From Cadophora sp. MPI-SDFR-AT-0126 (Eukaryota > Ascomycota > Leotiomycetes > Helotiales > Ploettnerulaceae), in NCBI GenBank assembly GCA_020747065.1, contig JAGMVK010000014.1, positions 1,302,001-1,366,000 on the forward strand: a stretch of DNA of 64,000 nucleotides. Reading direction: 5' to 3'. The notes under the pieces were generated by a model, which saw only the letters and a list, made by a program, of their open reading frames with translations, was not told the DNA's origin and made no database searches. The translations under genes were made by a program, and so were the position numbers. This document shows, piece by piece, positions 10,861 to 23,619 of this stretch (its first letter is position 1; each line of letters starts with the position of its first letter).

Positions 10861-13800
10861 TTCTTGAGACAAACTAGAGAGAGCAGAAACCGAGAAAGAG
10901 GGGGCAGGAAGCATTATAAAAGATGGTTGATCAGACTACCAAGCCATACTACCGAACCAAAGAGCTACACTACTCCTGCCCAATTGGCGCAAGATCTCGT
11001 CTCTCAGTTGAGAAAGGCGAGAGGCAGGGGATAGTAGTCTGTTTCCTACCGTGATGACGGTGATGTGGGGTACTGGATGATGGTAAACTCTGCACATCTG
11101 ACACCAGGCAGTCACTTCTTCCCTGTCATAGCAGCACAAGCGAGAACCTTCTAACGGCAGAAGCAATAGTTCGAGCAAGGGAGGAAGCTACGGGAAGGAG
11201 GCTGGATGATCAGCACACACTTTGTTGAGGGCAAACTCGGGCAAGTCTGCATGTAGTGTGTGAGCTTTGAGGTGGTGATGTTTGTGCGGAATTGACCTCC
11301 CTGTCGATTTGGCGGCTAAAAATCCAGTGGTTGGTTGATATGTCGTCGCTACGGGCTGAATGGAGGGGTAACCACAGTATGAAGAGGGGTGCTAGAGAGC
11401 ACTAAGGCATTCTAAGAAGCTACCTGCAGGAAGATGGCCCAGCTAGGAGTGTAGTGGTTGCATCGTCGAAGCACCAATTCATGTAGCTTCTGGGCATCAG
11501 GCCAATGACATATCATTTACGCTCGTAAGAAAAACAGGGGAGGTCGGAAGAAGTGTGAATACGAAGCTTCAAAGCCATCTGGTTGCTATGCACGGCGCAG
11601 GCTGAGCCAATTTGGAAGGGCATTTTTTGAGCGAGTGCAACTCTCTGAGATGTTGATGCTGTTGCTGATGTGATGCGATGTGGTGCTGGGGCTCGCTCGA
11701 AGGTGGGGTGTGATGTGGGTAGCCATGGCCCTTGGCAAGTGGCAAATCTGGGGTATCGGATTGGAGCGGGGGCTTTTGTCCCGGCTTGCGCGGAAAGCTT
11801 GACTGCAGGAATCATATATTGCTGCTCGTTCAATTGATTGTCAAATATCGTATCCTGCCTTGGTCAGTATATTGACTATCGATCGGCTACAGTTCATGTG
11901 ACTGACTGCTGTATGTCATAACTTCTGAGGGCATCGTGAGAGCGAAAAGTCTTGAAGACGCCGTCGTCAAGGATCATCCCGCTGTCGGTCCGGATAAGGA
12001 TGCGAGTCAAATGCAGCTCGATGGCTCGAACGGCCCATGCTTACGGGCAGACGGGTCAAGAATTATGTGCAGCTTGATCCGATTTTATCCTTGACGTGTT
12101 TGCAATGATTTGCTCGGCCAGACAATCCTGCTCCACACTCCACAAAACAAATGGCTCAAAAGCTGTATGTCGAGAGTTCGTGAAACATATCCTTGTCACA
12201 GCTCCTGTGTGGTGCATCTTCTCAGCTTCTTTTTTCTTGTGGATTCAGTTCAGCCAAAGAGGGTGTCGCTCCCTGAGTTGCACATGAAAATGCCCCTTTC
12301 TTGGCCAATGCCTTTTTCTGCCAATAGGAGTTTCCTCCCATTGAGTCTTGTCTCCTTCCATTTGCAGAGTTGAGCGGTTTCAACTTCTTCCGATGAGACG
12401 CCTTGCCAGCCAATGTTTTTCGGCTACTTCGCTCAATTCTTCCGCGAACCATCCGATGTTTGATTGTTGCGATCATTCGGTTTCGTGCTTCATCAACTGG
12501 ATTGTGCTGAGATCGTCCGATGTTTGACGGTTGATGTCATGTTACGTTCTTCCTCGGATGCCTGTGTTCAGAGAAAGCGGCTCGACATCCTCATCACATG
12601 TGGTTGTCTTCAGGTTTTGCCGGTTGGCCCGGATAGCAGTAGTGTGTTTAACATCTTTTCAGCCCACTCCGATTTAAAACTCCACTGGTACCGCTTTTCT
12701 CTCGGCAAGATGATTTGTCAATTGCTCTTACAAGGTCTAATCAACAGAAATTCAATGGCTGGTTGAAAAACACTTCACGTGACACCAAAACACCCACCCC
12801 TGAAGCCTCGCTAGTTGCTGAGCAACCCGAACACACACAACCCAAGCGAGACAAGATGATCTTGTGCGACACAGTGACACGACAGATACCAGTGCCATGG
12901 TCATTGGTGCAGATGAGACATGCACAACTCTAAGACGACAAGGTAGAGGCTTAAGTTGACTTTGTTGCTCAACTCTGACACAAAACAACAGTAAACTCTA
13001 ACCGAGAATCAAGGTCTCATGGCACAAGAGCACGCCATGTTACTGTTGCACCTAATCTATGACGAAAGGGAATGCAGTTTCTGCCTGATACGGAAGTGAC
13101 TGAGAGTTGTACGCCAGCCTCTCTTGCGAAAGAATATTCTGAGCTCACAAGACTTTCTTGTCTACAGCAGGGCATCTGGGCATAAGAAGATCTGAATGAC
13201 TATTCATTCGATCGATCTACTGTACTAGAGACTAGTCAAAGTTTAAAATAACCAAAGCAACGAGTTTTCGACCCCAAAATGCATGCTACTTTCAACGCGC
13301 GTCCCGCTAACAGAGCTGCCAACCACACTCATTCTAAATCAAGATTTGACAAGAAGCCTAGACTCGACCTTGGCCGTAGCTCATTGCGCCATACTGGCTC
13401 AGCCTCAAGTTTTCCAGCCACAGATCATCCAAGCGTTTCAAACTTAATTCTAGCTCAAGCCCGTGACCATGACTCTGGTCAAGACCGCGATGCTTGGCAT
13501 TTCTCAACACAAATGTGGTAGGACTTGCTCGAGCTGGCCGAGCCAACACCGAGCGCTATAGAGTTTCTGCAATGGAACGAGCGGATTGGTTCGGTAAAGT
13601 GAGTGTGCTGTTTTCTTGGAGAAGCTCGCCAGTTCTGCACCGTATCCAAACTGCAGACGTGAGTGATGCAGCTATCACTTTGAGGTTCGGGACCTCGAAT
13701 AAACTCGTTTCCAATTAGACGATCTTCAGAGAAGTTGTTATAAAAAACTGTCTTTTAACACACATTTCCATTTCCTCATACTGAAGCCGTGGTTGAACAC

Positions 13801-15400
13801 GATCCTGGACAATTCTGCTCAAGTGTCGTTTGTCAGGATTACCAAAGTACCCATTCCATGCCTCATTTCTCGGCTTGGTTTCTTCTGTCACTTCGACTAA
13901 GCTTCGCTTGAGCTGGATGGAAAATGATCAGTTCATTCACTGCCCATGCAGTATTACTTTGTGCCCTATCTCATATCGCTATTGAATCATTTAGCGTGCA
14001 ACTTCTGACTGTATGCACTGTCACCACCAGTGATAAAATCATGCTAACCCCCACTTAACCATAAATCCATCTTCACAAGCTCAACGCTCAATTGAACACC
14101 ATGTCGTGATATTTCACACGGGCAGCCAGTAGACGTACCTTCAAAACGCCTTGCTTACCCATACACAAGCACAATTCACATTTCTCTCTCAGAACGTCCC
14201 AAATATGAATTTGTTTGCTAGGATCCTAAAATCGGTATGATCCTTTTTCGGATGTTTAGCCAGCATCTTTCTCCTAACGCAACTCAAATTATTACTCTTC
14301 ACCCGTTTCTGCGGACTCCCTACCTATGTTCAAACTTAGTCCAAAGGTAAATCTCACAGTTGTGTCCGTCTCCCATTCTCATTCCTTGACGAATCAACAA
14401 TTGATGGGTCCAAATTGTTCTCCTTTTCTCTTCATCATCGTCCTGCTATCTAATGACCCTGCCTTAGCATTTCCTCCTATCACCTATGTCAATACCTTCC
14501 GAGATCCTCACTTCTGTGATCACTGCCTAGCTTCCTACCTCTGCACATACCGTGGTTTGTAATGAGGCCTTTCTCTTTTCCAATAACATGAAGCCACCAA
14601 CAGTTAGTACAAGAAAATCCGAAAGAAGTTCCCTTTCATAAAGCGCCCACCTTCGAAAAGCCTTTCTTCAACCTTACATTAACCGAAAATTGAGATTCTC
14701 TTCACATGATCGCACCTCATCTCTCTCGTATCCCTTACAATATTTGCTCTTACTCTCCCCATCAATGATTATTCTTTTTGCATGGTATGCTTTCGCCGAG
14801 ATATTGAGGTATAGATCACTCATCAACAGTAATGCGTTGTGCTGAAGACCGCGTCATCTCCCCTTATTCGGTGTATATAGGCTCGAAGCCCGGGAAGAAG
14901 AGTCTTCCTTCTTTAATAATTAGTCCATTGTTATTCTGAACCTCTCCAGAAGATCAGCTATTGTACCTTGTCACCTCGCGTACCAATGATCATTACATTA
15001 ACATCCCTCATAATATAGAAAAGCATGTCCTCTCCACCTTCGCGATATACAGCCTTCACCACTTCCATTCCAACCCTCCCTTCCCCTCTCGCCATCCTCG
15101 CCGTCTCAATTCCTACTTCTTCCACTTCCTCACACCCTACTACATCTCAAGCACTATACCTCATCCCAAACCACAAATCCACGCCCTCAATCAGTCAATC
15201 AGTCAGTCAGTTTGTCTGAACATCCATCCCCATCCTCATCTCCATCCCCATCTATCGAAACCCAATTCCACAAATTCTATAGCACACCCTACATACAGTG
15301 CTGTACAGAACATCACATCACGATCCCATGCCTTCCTTCCGAACCGACACATTGTACTTCGCAGTATAGTGTAACTTAGTAACCACCAACCAAACCCAGC

Positions 15401-15700
15401 TGGTTCCTCCCTCTTCACTCACTCACCCACTCACTCACTCCCAGATTTCATCTCATCTCATCCCATCTCATCCCATCCCACCCCATCCCTACCCCTAACC
15501 TCCCCTCCTTCCCCCCACCCTTCCTTCCCTCTCCCTCCCAACCCACACTCCACAAAAGACGCAGACTCACTAAACAGACTCTCTAAACACAACACGACAC
15601 AACTCCCCACCCAAGCACACCAAGCTCCCCCCTCCCCCTTCGCTCACACCCAGACCTGACACCACATCATACCACACCACCACACCACACCATATCCTAG
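15401..15700. repeat. Low-complexity polypyrimidine tract (C/T/A, almost no G)
   Basis: The plus strand consists of CTCACT-, CATCTCATCC- and CCTTCC-like words for roughly 300 bases and is almost free of G. CTCACTCACC-type 4-nt repeats lie at about 15414-15442 and CATCTCATCC-type repeats at about 15448-15490. It is followed by AT-rich sequence and a GCGCGC-containing segment near 15840. Confidence 0.7.
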
Positions 15701-16644
15701 CCTGTCCCTTATTTCTTTATATATTTTTTTCCCTTCCTAGCTCTCTAGGTTATATTAGATTAGGTTACCGTCGGATTTAGGGGGAAAAGTCGCTGATAGA
15801 AAATAGAGAATTCGCTCGCTAGGTAAAGTAAATAACACGCGCGCGGAGATGATTTTCTACCTAGCATAGAGTAGAGAGTTGGGAAGGGGTTATTAGGAAT
15901 GATGAGGGGAGGGATTGTATGCTATGATGTAATATTTGGGTGTGATTGAGGGGCTTTTTGCTCGGCGTGTTTTAGGGAGCTGTGTTGTGTTTACCTTGTT
16001 TACTTTGTTTAGCGACCCATCCCTTCATCCAATGAATAAGTAAGGGAGGGGGTAGAACGATCACCTTCACGATCTGGATTCATAGTCATAGTCATAGCTG
16101 AGAATCAGGGTCGAGGTTCCAATATCAATTCCAATTCTACCGGCACTGTCATTCATTTCCATCTATTTACACATCTCCTCTTCCCAGTTCCCTTCCATTC
16201 CTCCCATTCCTCCATCCACCCCATCCACCCAACCCTCATCCCATTCAAACCAAAATCCCAAAGCAGCTTCCCTTCCCACGTACTATACACCATCCGAAAA
16301 GACAAAAACAATGCCACATGCTCTGCAATGAAGAGCTGTACTTTTTCGAAATATAACATGCCCAGCCGAACCAAACCAGAACCTGCCATGATCCCGCCCA
16401 AGAACGCCGAAAATCTCAAGACCTGCTTCGTTCGTAATCCATGTATGTGCTGCCCCCTGTGTGTCTGTTCCTCCATGCCATTATGCTGTATCGTATATCG
16501 ATGATGCCCTTCTTCACATTGCTCTGCTCCCAAAGCGACTCCGATGGCTTGAGTCGTGCCTTGATTCCATTCCAAATTCGTACATCCACAAGCCCGAAGT
16601 ATTTGCTTCGAACCACTCTCAGTTCGACCATCTTCCAAGTCCAC

Positions 16645-18786
16645 CTATGAAACCGTCTTCCCACCACAATCCGGAATCGTTACGCCGGGCTTCAAATTGC
16701 GATTCACATCCATCAACCCCCACTTATCCTCCCACTCCTTCCCCTTCTCATTAAACTTAATCTTCCAGGGCTCATCGAACGCCTCAAACCAGAAATAATT
16801 GGTGCCATTTGCCAGAGCCTGACATACCCAATCATCCATAAAAGAGTTCATCTCTGTAATCCCCGCCACGGAACCATTCGTGCATGTTGCTGCACCACCG
16901 CATCCAGTACCACCAGTGGATGGCCATCCTGTTTCAGAGATGATATGTTTGGTAACGTCAGCTTTGAGGACGACATCGTGGCTCTGCCAGAAATCCCATG
17001 TCCAGGATGCGGCACTCTTGGAGTCTACACCTGCGAAGAAAGGGTGGATGTTGGCCATCACATAGTCGACTTCATTGGCTAGTTCGGCGGTCCAGTCATC
17101 TCCTAGGTCAGAAGATGCTAATGGGAGGTTGATTCCTGCTGCTGTGAGATTGGTCTTGACACCTGTAAGGACGGTCTTGAGTTCTGCAGCTGTCATATCT
17201 TCACGGAAGAGGACCTCATTGCCAACGATGACTCCGACAAAAGGGTCGGCGCCATATTTGTCGAAGATGGAATACATTTGGTCGAGTTGGCGTTTATTGG
17301 TTGTAGCGTTTTTGTCTTGCCAGACACCCATCCATACTTTTACTTGATCTTTCAAGCCTAGTTGCTCAATGGAATGGATAACCATTTCCGTTTGGTTGCA
17401 GTCAGTTCCGTAGAGACGTACTACATTCGTGAGCTGAGAGAGTACCGCCATGTCTCGAGTTACATTGTTTTGAGACGCTGGATAAGTCAAACAGTCGGGG
17501 TATTGTGTGTACATGGGCGTGTAGTCGATTCCAGGGAAGACCTTGTGTAGGTTCGTATTGCCCAACAACTTCTTGATCTCTGCAGAATCCTTGTTGAGGT
17601 CCCCATTGTTCGCCGTATCCGACGTTGCTGAGTCGCCTTGTGGTGCATCCGATGCATCCGATGAGGATCCATGATTTCGAGCTCCAAAGATACCTCCTAC
17701 AACTCCACCTGCGATAGCAAGAATGAGGACAGCCACACCGGCTAAGATCATCCACTTGCGCTTCTTCCTGTGGGCTGCTGATTTGTTCGCCCACTCCGAT
17801 TTCTCTTGTCCCAATTCGAAATTATTAGGTCCGGGGTAAGCGTTGCCAACAGGATCGTATTGAGGTCCACTGGCGCCAGGGACAGCTTTTCTTCCAAGTA
17901 GGCCGCCCATAACACCACCTGCAGCAGCACCGCTAGCTGCTGGTGTTATCCTGTCCGAGTCGTGGCCCAGACTCAACATCGACCTATTGTTCTGGTTTCT
18001 GTAGTCCAGGCCATCATCGCCATCATCCTCGATAGTATTAGGGTCGAACTCCGCCATGCTAGGATCTAAGTTTCGCGAGTAGCGATTGTATGGGGTATCG
18101 ACATAAGGTTCGTGATTAAATGGATCCTGATTAGAGCTGTGGGCCGAACGTGAAACGATTGACCTTGCCTGTGGAGAAGCCATCCCCGGAGGAAATGCAG
18201 CAGCGCCCATAGGCGTCAAAGATGATGATGATGGTTCATTCCGCGGGGCAGGTCGCATGTATGGAGAGTCTTCGTAGAATTGTCCGTCTCCTGAACCTCC
18301 TCGCATCTCCATTCTTGGGTCGTAGCCTGGTGTGTTTCTCATTGCTTCAAGTCCGCTTTCTCGAGCATTCGCATCTGCCACTCCCATAGCAATCCCAGCG
18401 ATTCCTCCTGATGCTTGCTCACTGAAGTTATCTGCTCCGGGCGTGATGTTCGAGGCGTGGGAGGTCGTGTATCCTAACTCTCGTCCCCAGACTCGTCCTT
18501 CGGCGTCTCGATGTGGAGGAGGCGGGGGTGCTGGATTCGCAGGTTGGCCGTAGCCTTGTAGAGGGGGCTGATCTCGCTCTCGACTGTATCTTCGTGCGGC
18601 TCGTAATCGATTGAAGGAACTTTCAGGATGTGATGAGGGTAAACCTGGTGAGTGTGGTGGGGATTGGTATTCGGGAGCAGGCGTGTGGTATCGATTATCG
18701 TATGACTGGTCGTAAGGTCGCTGAGAAGCAGTGTTATGAATGTCGTTGTAAGGTTGTTCGGCTTCGAAAGAATACTGTCGCTGCAT
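16645..18786 (-). CDS. btgC: Glucan endo-1,3-beta-glucosidase BtgC (GH17), type II membrane protein
   Basis: A single exon of 713 residues. The N-terminal 340 residues are a Pro/Ser/Tyr/Gln-rich cytoplasmic tail starting MQRQYSFEAEQPYND. A basic stop (KKRKWM) leads into a single membrane span at about 347-368 (ILAGVAVLILAIAGGVVGG), with no cleavable signal peptide. The GH17 catalytic domain follows from about residue 420. The acid/base Glu is in VGNEVLF (about 521) and the nucleophile Glu in ISETGWPSTGG (about 617). Tail, span and catalytic domain in this order match fungal BtgC, which hydrolyses beta-1,3-glucan in the wall. Several N-glycosylation sequons (NVT, NQT, NAT, NLT) lie in the outer part. 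The PIR gene upstream on the same strand encodes a protein whose relatives attach to beta-1,3-glucan, so a shared wall role is plausible but not shown. Confidence 0.95.
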   Translation of the reverse strand: MQRQYSFEAEQPYNDIHNTASQRPYDQSYDNRYHTPAPEYQSPPHSPGLPSSHPESSFNRLRAARRYSRERDQPPLQGYGQPANPAPPPPPHRDAEGRVWGRELGYTTSHASNITPGADNFSEQASGGIAGIAMGVADANARESGLEAMRNTPGYDPRMEMRGGSGDGQFYEDSPYMRPAPRNEPSSSSLTPMGAAAFPPGMASPQARSIVSRSAHSSNQDPFNHEPYVDTPYNRYSRNLDPSMAEFDPNTIEDDGDDGLDYRNQNNRSMLSLGHDSDRITPAASGAAAGGVMGGLLGRKAVPGASGPQYDPVGNAYPGPNNFELGQEKSEWANKSAAHRKKRKWMILAGVAVLILAIAGGVVGGIFGARNHGSSSDASDAPQGDSATSDTANNGDLNKDSAEIKKLLGNTNLHKVFPGIDYTPMYTQYPDCLTYPASQNNVTRDMAVLSQLTNVVRLYGTDCNQTEMVIHSIEQLGLKDQVKVWMGVWQDKNATTNKRQLDQMYSIFDKYGADPFVGVIVGNEVLFREDMTAAELKTVLTGVKTNLTAAGINLPLASSDLGDDWTAELANEVDYVMANIHPFFAGVDSKSAASWTWDFWQSHDVVLKADVTKHIISETGWPSTGGTGCGGAATCTNGSVAGITEMNSFMDDWVCQALANGTNYFWFEAFDEPWKIKFNEKGKEWEDKWGLMDVNRNLKPGVTIPDCGGKTVS

Positions 18787-20817
18787 TTCGAAGAAGGGAA
18801 GAAGAGAGGGCGAGAGGAAGAGTGGGTGCAGTGGAGGCCAAGGCGCTGGTTATGATGTATCGTTGTCTCGTATCTTTCTGGAACCAAGACCAGGATGCAC
18901 CAACCCGTCCGTAATCCGTGTTAATCGGCAATCCGTAATCAATTGAATGGGCGAGAGCAGATGCGTGTGAATCTGCGTTCGCGGAGGGCGTTTCAAACAA
19001 AGGGCAGAAGCAGCAGGTGTGGAGGTTGGAAGGGATACTAATTTGCTAATCCTGTTTTCGGGCGAATATCAATAACAGGGCAGGGCGGCTCTTGGGCAAT
19101 CTCTCGGCCTTGGTTGTTGACGCGAACCTTGAAGCGAACCTTGAAAGGAGAAGAAGAGAAGGTGCGCAGGAGAGTGAAGATATGATTGATTTGAAGATGT
19201 AGGCTCGATCAGAAGCCAGAGTCAAGTTCAATCAATTGCTCGTGGTGGAAATTGCATTGGGATTAAGCACATGGCCATGAACGTGTACAGATCGTGCGTG
19301 CCGTGCGGCTGTGAAAAGCCTTGCCTTGCCTCTGCAACCAACACAACACGAGCTGGACTGCCACTGTACCGCATCCATCCATCCATCCATCCCTCAGGGC
19401 GGGCAGGGGGCAATTGTGGTTGTCTGGTTACACTGTGGTTGGCTGATGAACCCCCCTCCGCAACCTCAGGAACCCTGTCTGGAACCTGGTCCAGGGGCTG
19501 TGCGTCCAAAATTAGGGATGGCTGGGATTGGCCCTCCCTGGGTTTGGGAGTGGACTCTGTCGGTGGTGGCAGGGGCCGGAAAGTGGCCACTCAGCATTCG
19601 GACATAAACCCGCAGGATCACCCCACAGTACTGTAATTCCTGATCGATCTTCAAGGGGAGGAAGAGGCCAAGGAGTTGGAACTTGGAAACTATGATGATG
19701 ATGAAGAAGCCTTCAATTGAATCATTCATGAGGTTATATTCCCGCGTCTTGATTTTTGTTTTCTGCGGCATCTTCTGGCAAAGCATTTGCAATTTTTCCT
19801 TCATCCTCGTCCCCTCGTTCCGTACATATTTCTCCATCTCGTATTTACATACGGATCACTCGCCTCCTGCACAGAACACGAAGTCCGAGGTCAGCCTGAC
19901 ATACTTCGCAAGAAAGTCCATCCTTTACGAGGCAAAGACGCGGACTTTGACTCCATCACAAGTCAAATCCCTATCTCTCTCTGTTTCTCTCTTTGCTTTC
20001 TCCTTCTCCTTACTGCGCTCATATGAAAGTCAAAGCATCTGATTATTCACATGCCCTGCATTGTTCTATTTGTTGATACTCAATGTTCTCTCTCGGTTCG
20101 ACGACCTGTTTCATATCACGCGATTTACATTCCTTATTCGGATCCGCAACTCACTCCACTCTGACGTCTGATTCCTGGGGTTTCGGATCATCATACGGCA
20201 GACACAAAATGGCACTGCACTCCACAGTCGAGAGTGGGTCGGTCATGCCATGTGTTCGGACTTCACTTTATTTCTCATGGACTACACTCCGTATCCAGGG
20301 AAGCGAATCATCTCTGGCTGCAAACAGAACATACATTGTCAAACTTTTCAGCGATTGATTCTGCTCGGGGGGTTATCTTTAACAGGTTCTTCTTAAGCGT
20401 CGTTGGGTAATTGTCGGTCACTCACAGCTTCACACTCGCTTACATGAGTGCCTGCAAAGTCACAGAGAGGTTCCGACCACCAATACAGCTAAAGCACGTT
20501 TTTCTTTTGAATCTCTCGTGATGCTCTTTCGTATTTAGAGTCAACGAGCAGAGTTCCTTGTCTGAAACGATCTTCGCCCTCTCAAACACAGATAATCATC
20601 TGAGCAGTCACCATAGGCAAACGGATGGAATGAGGATGGAATGACACGACCAGAAGAATACGCATAAATCCATCAGCGCACCCTATAAAGAGAGTACTTT
20701 GTCTTTTACCAACGAAATAATTCGTCAATTTTCGCTTCATATCCTACTTTGAGCCAGGAGCCTTACCTCCCCTCTCATTCTGTATCCGACTACATATTTC
20801 AATACAGATATATCCTC
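18787..20817. other. Promoter side of btgC and intergenic region
   Basis: No gene is supported. Features seen are a short tandem duplication of GCGAACCTTGAA at about 19121-19145, an ATCC microsatellite near 19373-19393, and C/T-rich sequence from about 19740 to 20040. ORFs at 19228-19636 on both strands and at 19683-20042 have no recognisable domain. Confidence 0.4.
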
Positions 20818-22726
20818 TCAAGGAGCAGACAGCGCAGGCTCAATAGGAAACCACTTCGTAAACACCCCCTCCGGATCATACTTCCTCTTAACCTCCCTCA
20901 ACCTCCCCAAATTCCCCCCAAACACCTTCTCAACCCCTTCCCCACCAACCGCAAAGTTCGGATTCGCATGCCCACCTCCCTTCCCCATCTCATCAATCCT
21001 CCCCCTCAACCCCTCCGTCAACCTAACCACCTCCTCCCTCATAACCTCCCTCCCCACACTACCATCATACTGCACATCAAGCATACACGCACTCCCCTTC
21101 CCCCTCGCCCACAACGCAGTCGCATCAGGCCGCACGGCACTCGACACGTCGTACGACCGTATCTCAATCGCAATCTTACTCGGCCTCACCACCTCCCCCC
21201 ACCTCGCAAGAAACTCACCCATCTCCCTCACAAACGGATTGATCAATTCACCATCCCACCCATAAGGCAAAGACACGCTACTCGTGCTGTAAAACTGGTG
21301 TGTTTCCGGCCCGAGGATCTCGGGTGAGTCCATAGTGCATTCAGCGTACTTCTTCATGCAAGATTTATCTGCTATAGGTCCCAATTCGTAGATGGGGGAG
21401 AGCAGGGAGCGGGCAATGGACTCGGGACCGTCGTAGAAGACGAGGATGAGAGGGTGGATGGTGGGCATGGGCGGGATTCGGGTGAATGCTATGAAGATGA
21501 CTAGTTTGCCGGAGGCGGATTCGACGATTTCCTGGAGGCGGGGAGCGAGGGAGAGGATTGAGGTGGTTTTGTCGGGCGTGAAGACCATGGGGCCGCTATC
21601 ATCTCGTATCAGTTCTTCAACCTTTCTATGTTTCCTGGACTCTACCCTCTTGTAGTGGAGGAGACAATGGAAGAGAAGCATAACTCACAAAAACACATCC
21701 CCCTGCCGATGAACCCTATACTTGAACTCCGTTACAACACCAAAGTTCGAGCCGCCTCCCCGGATCCCCCAGAAGAGATCTGAGTTCTTTTCTTCGGAGG
21801 CTTCGAGAACACGACCATCTGCTAGGACAACGCGTGCAGAGAGTAGGTTGTCGATTACGAGGCCGTATTGGCCGGTTAGGAAACCGGAACCGCCGCCGAG
21901 GGTGAGACCGCCGATTCCTGGGCAGGATGTGAGTCCACTTGACATTGGGATGAATGGCAAGATTGAGAAAGGAGATGAGAGTGGATGTTAACGTACCAGT
22001 ATCATTGGCAGCGCCCATCACAATCGAAAGACCAAGTTCTATCACACAACAATCAGCAAACCACTCGATTGCAATGCTCCTTCCCTCGGGCTAAGCAGTG
22101 AGAACAAACCTTGCAACGGCGTCTCCAAGTCCACAGCCTGACATCCTCCACCAGCCGTAATACTCATCCCCTCCACATCAATCTCGACCTTCTTCAACTT
22201 TCTAAGATCTATATCACCGTAAATCATCAGCTTTATTCGACTCTTGTTTCCACGATCCACCATCAATCCCGTCTTCACCAGGAACTGAAAGCGGTTCACA
22301 AAGACGAAACAGAGGAGAAAGGGTTTGAAGAAAGTCAGAAGTACGGACCGATAACCAATCCCCCACTAGTCGACGAAGCACCATAATAACTATGTCTCCC
22401 ACACGCAATCACGACTTCCAAATCCCATTCCCGTGCGTACTTCAATGCTGTCGCTACATCCTCATCCGAAATGACGAAGACGATGAACGCCTAGGTTGGA
22501 ATATCATCAGCTACCTAGCTTTTTGTGCAAAGGGAGAAGGAAGACTCACAGCTTCACTGATAGTAGCTCTGTTGAATCGAGCGATTGCCGCGGTGTAAGC
22601 AGCCTGGTCCGCGATTCCTTTCACGAGGACTTCGCCTTGCATGGAGGACGTGAATGTGTCGATTGAGGATTGTGAGATAGGACTCCCATTGCGGGAGAGG
22701 ATTGGGGCGAGAGAACCCATTGCCAT
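20818..22726 (-). CDS. FAD-linked oxidoreductase, PCMH/berberine-bridge (BBE) type
   Basis: Six exons (22550-22726, 22349-22490, 22110-22208, 21997-22038, 21689-21917, 20818-21595) join in phase to 488 residues. The start at 22726 (MAMGSLAP) fits the usual short lead-in. A more upstream ATG at 22786 is possible. The PCMH-type FAD domain shows [18 protein letters not shown] with the His that usually carries covalent FAD, then [30 protein letters not shown] and [19 protein letters not shown]. The BBE C-terminal motif is [15 protein letters not shown]. The usual nearby Cys of bicovalent members is not obvious. No secretion signal is present, unlike many fungal BBE enzymes, so it may be intracellular. 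Substrates of this family range from sugars to alkaloid and polyketide intermediates and cannot be assigned. The second intron uses an unusual GTCCGT donor. Confidence 0.88.
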
Positions 22727-23619
22727 GCTTGTGGTATTTCTATCGTGAACGCTTTTTGAATACTCGAGAGATCCGAAAGGTTTCAAATCGACAGACGAGA
22801 TTTACCTGGAGGTATGGGTGGCATGTTATATACCCGAATTGTCTGAACAGACGCAGTCAGACTAACCCTTCATGGCCGGATTTCCATCTCTATGCCAAAT
22901 CGTCATATCCGGTATCTTTCATTGTCCGAAGCTGACTTCGAGATCAACGCATTCTCTCCACGAGCTCTTAAAAGAACGACATTGAATAGTCGAATCCACA
23001 CTTGCAGGTAGCTCTTTGATTCCGTTACCCGCCTCGGGTAAGTGAGCTCGCTCACTGCATATGAACATGAGGGGAAAGACACAACATGAGTCAGCTGACT
23101 AGAGCCTGCTTGGGAGATAATAACCGAGTTCCCTGATCATCGAACAGGCTTTTGCAGATCTCGGCTTGAGCTGAGTATGCTTCTTGTGCACTGAGACAGT
23201 TGGTGGAGTAAGGAGTGTGATGGAGACGTACAAGGGAAAGCCTCAGGGCCAAGACGCATGTGACCTTTGGGTCGTGACATTGAGCTCTCTCTTGATCCCC
23301 ACTATATCATTAGAACCGCTTTCCATATCCCCAGCATCCCGACTCGAGCTTTTCATAAGCTCTCTCAAAACCTTTCCAAAGTAGGTGTTTCAAGACAATA
23401 TCAACGCCTTTCTAGTCGATCATGTTGCGAAACATTCCGAGTGCCTGTTTGGTACAAACTCGCAGCTTTATTGCATCACCGGAAAGGGATACCTAAAGGG
23501 GGGTTCCGTATCCTGTTGGTGAATACCACAGTCCCACAAGTGCTGCTCTAGGGCCTCCGCGCTAAAGGATCAATTGCAGGTGTCGTAGTTGAAGGTTGGG
23601 CCATACGCCGGTGAATGCC
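22727..23619. other. Intergenic region
   Basis: This is the promoter side of the FAD oxidase gene and the 3' side of the HET gene. Only short ORFs without motifs occur, and I see no repeat or RNA gene. Confidence 0.4.

Larger units (their letters stand above)
10775..16644. other. Nearly 6 kb without a supported gene between two cell-wall genes
   Basis: Small ORFs occur (for example 11513-11833 minus, 12110-12373 plus, 13279-13521 plus, 14326-14562 plus, 16153-16644 minus) but none has a recognisable domain or a convincing splice extension. The part next to 10775 is the PIR promoter. The part next to 16644 should contain the btgC 3' UTR. Between about 13740 and 15700 the plus strand becomes strongly pyrimidine-rich. 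Such tracts often precede fungal transcription starts, so a plus-strand non-coding transcript or an unrecognised small gene cannot be excluded. Confidence 0.4.

Noticed and set aside
16153..16644. 163-codon minus-strand ORF directly after btgC
   Set aside because: Lies in the expected 3' UTR of btgC and has low-complexity Trp/Gly/Glu composition from a CCATTCC-rich plus strand.
20749..21327. 192-codon plus-strand ORF rich in Pro, His and Arg
   Set aside because: Antisense to the large last exon of the FAD oxidase. Composition is that of a shadow frame in C-rich sequence.
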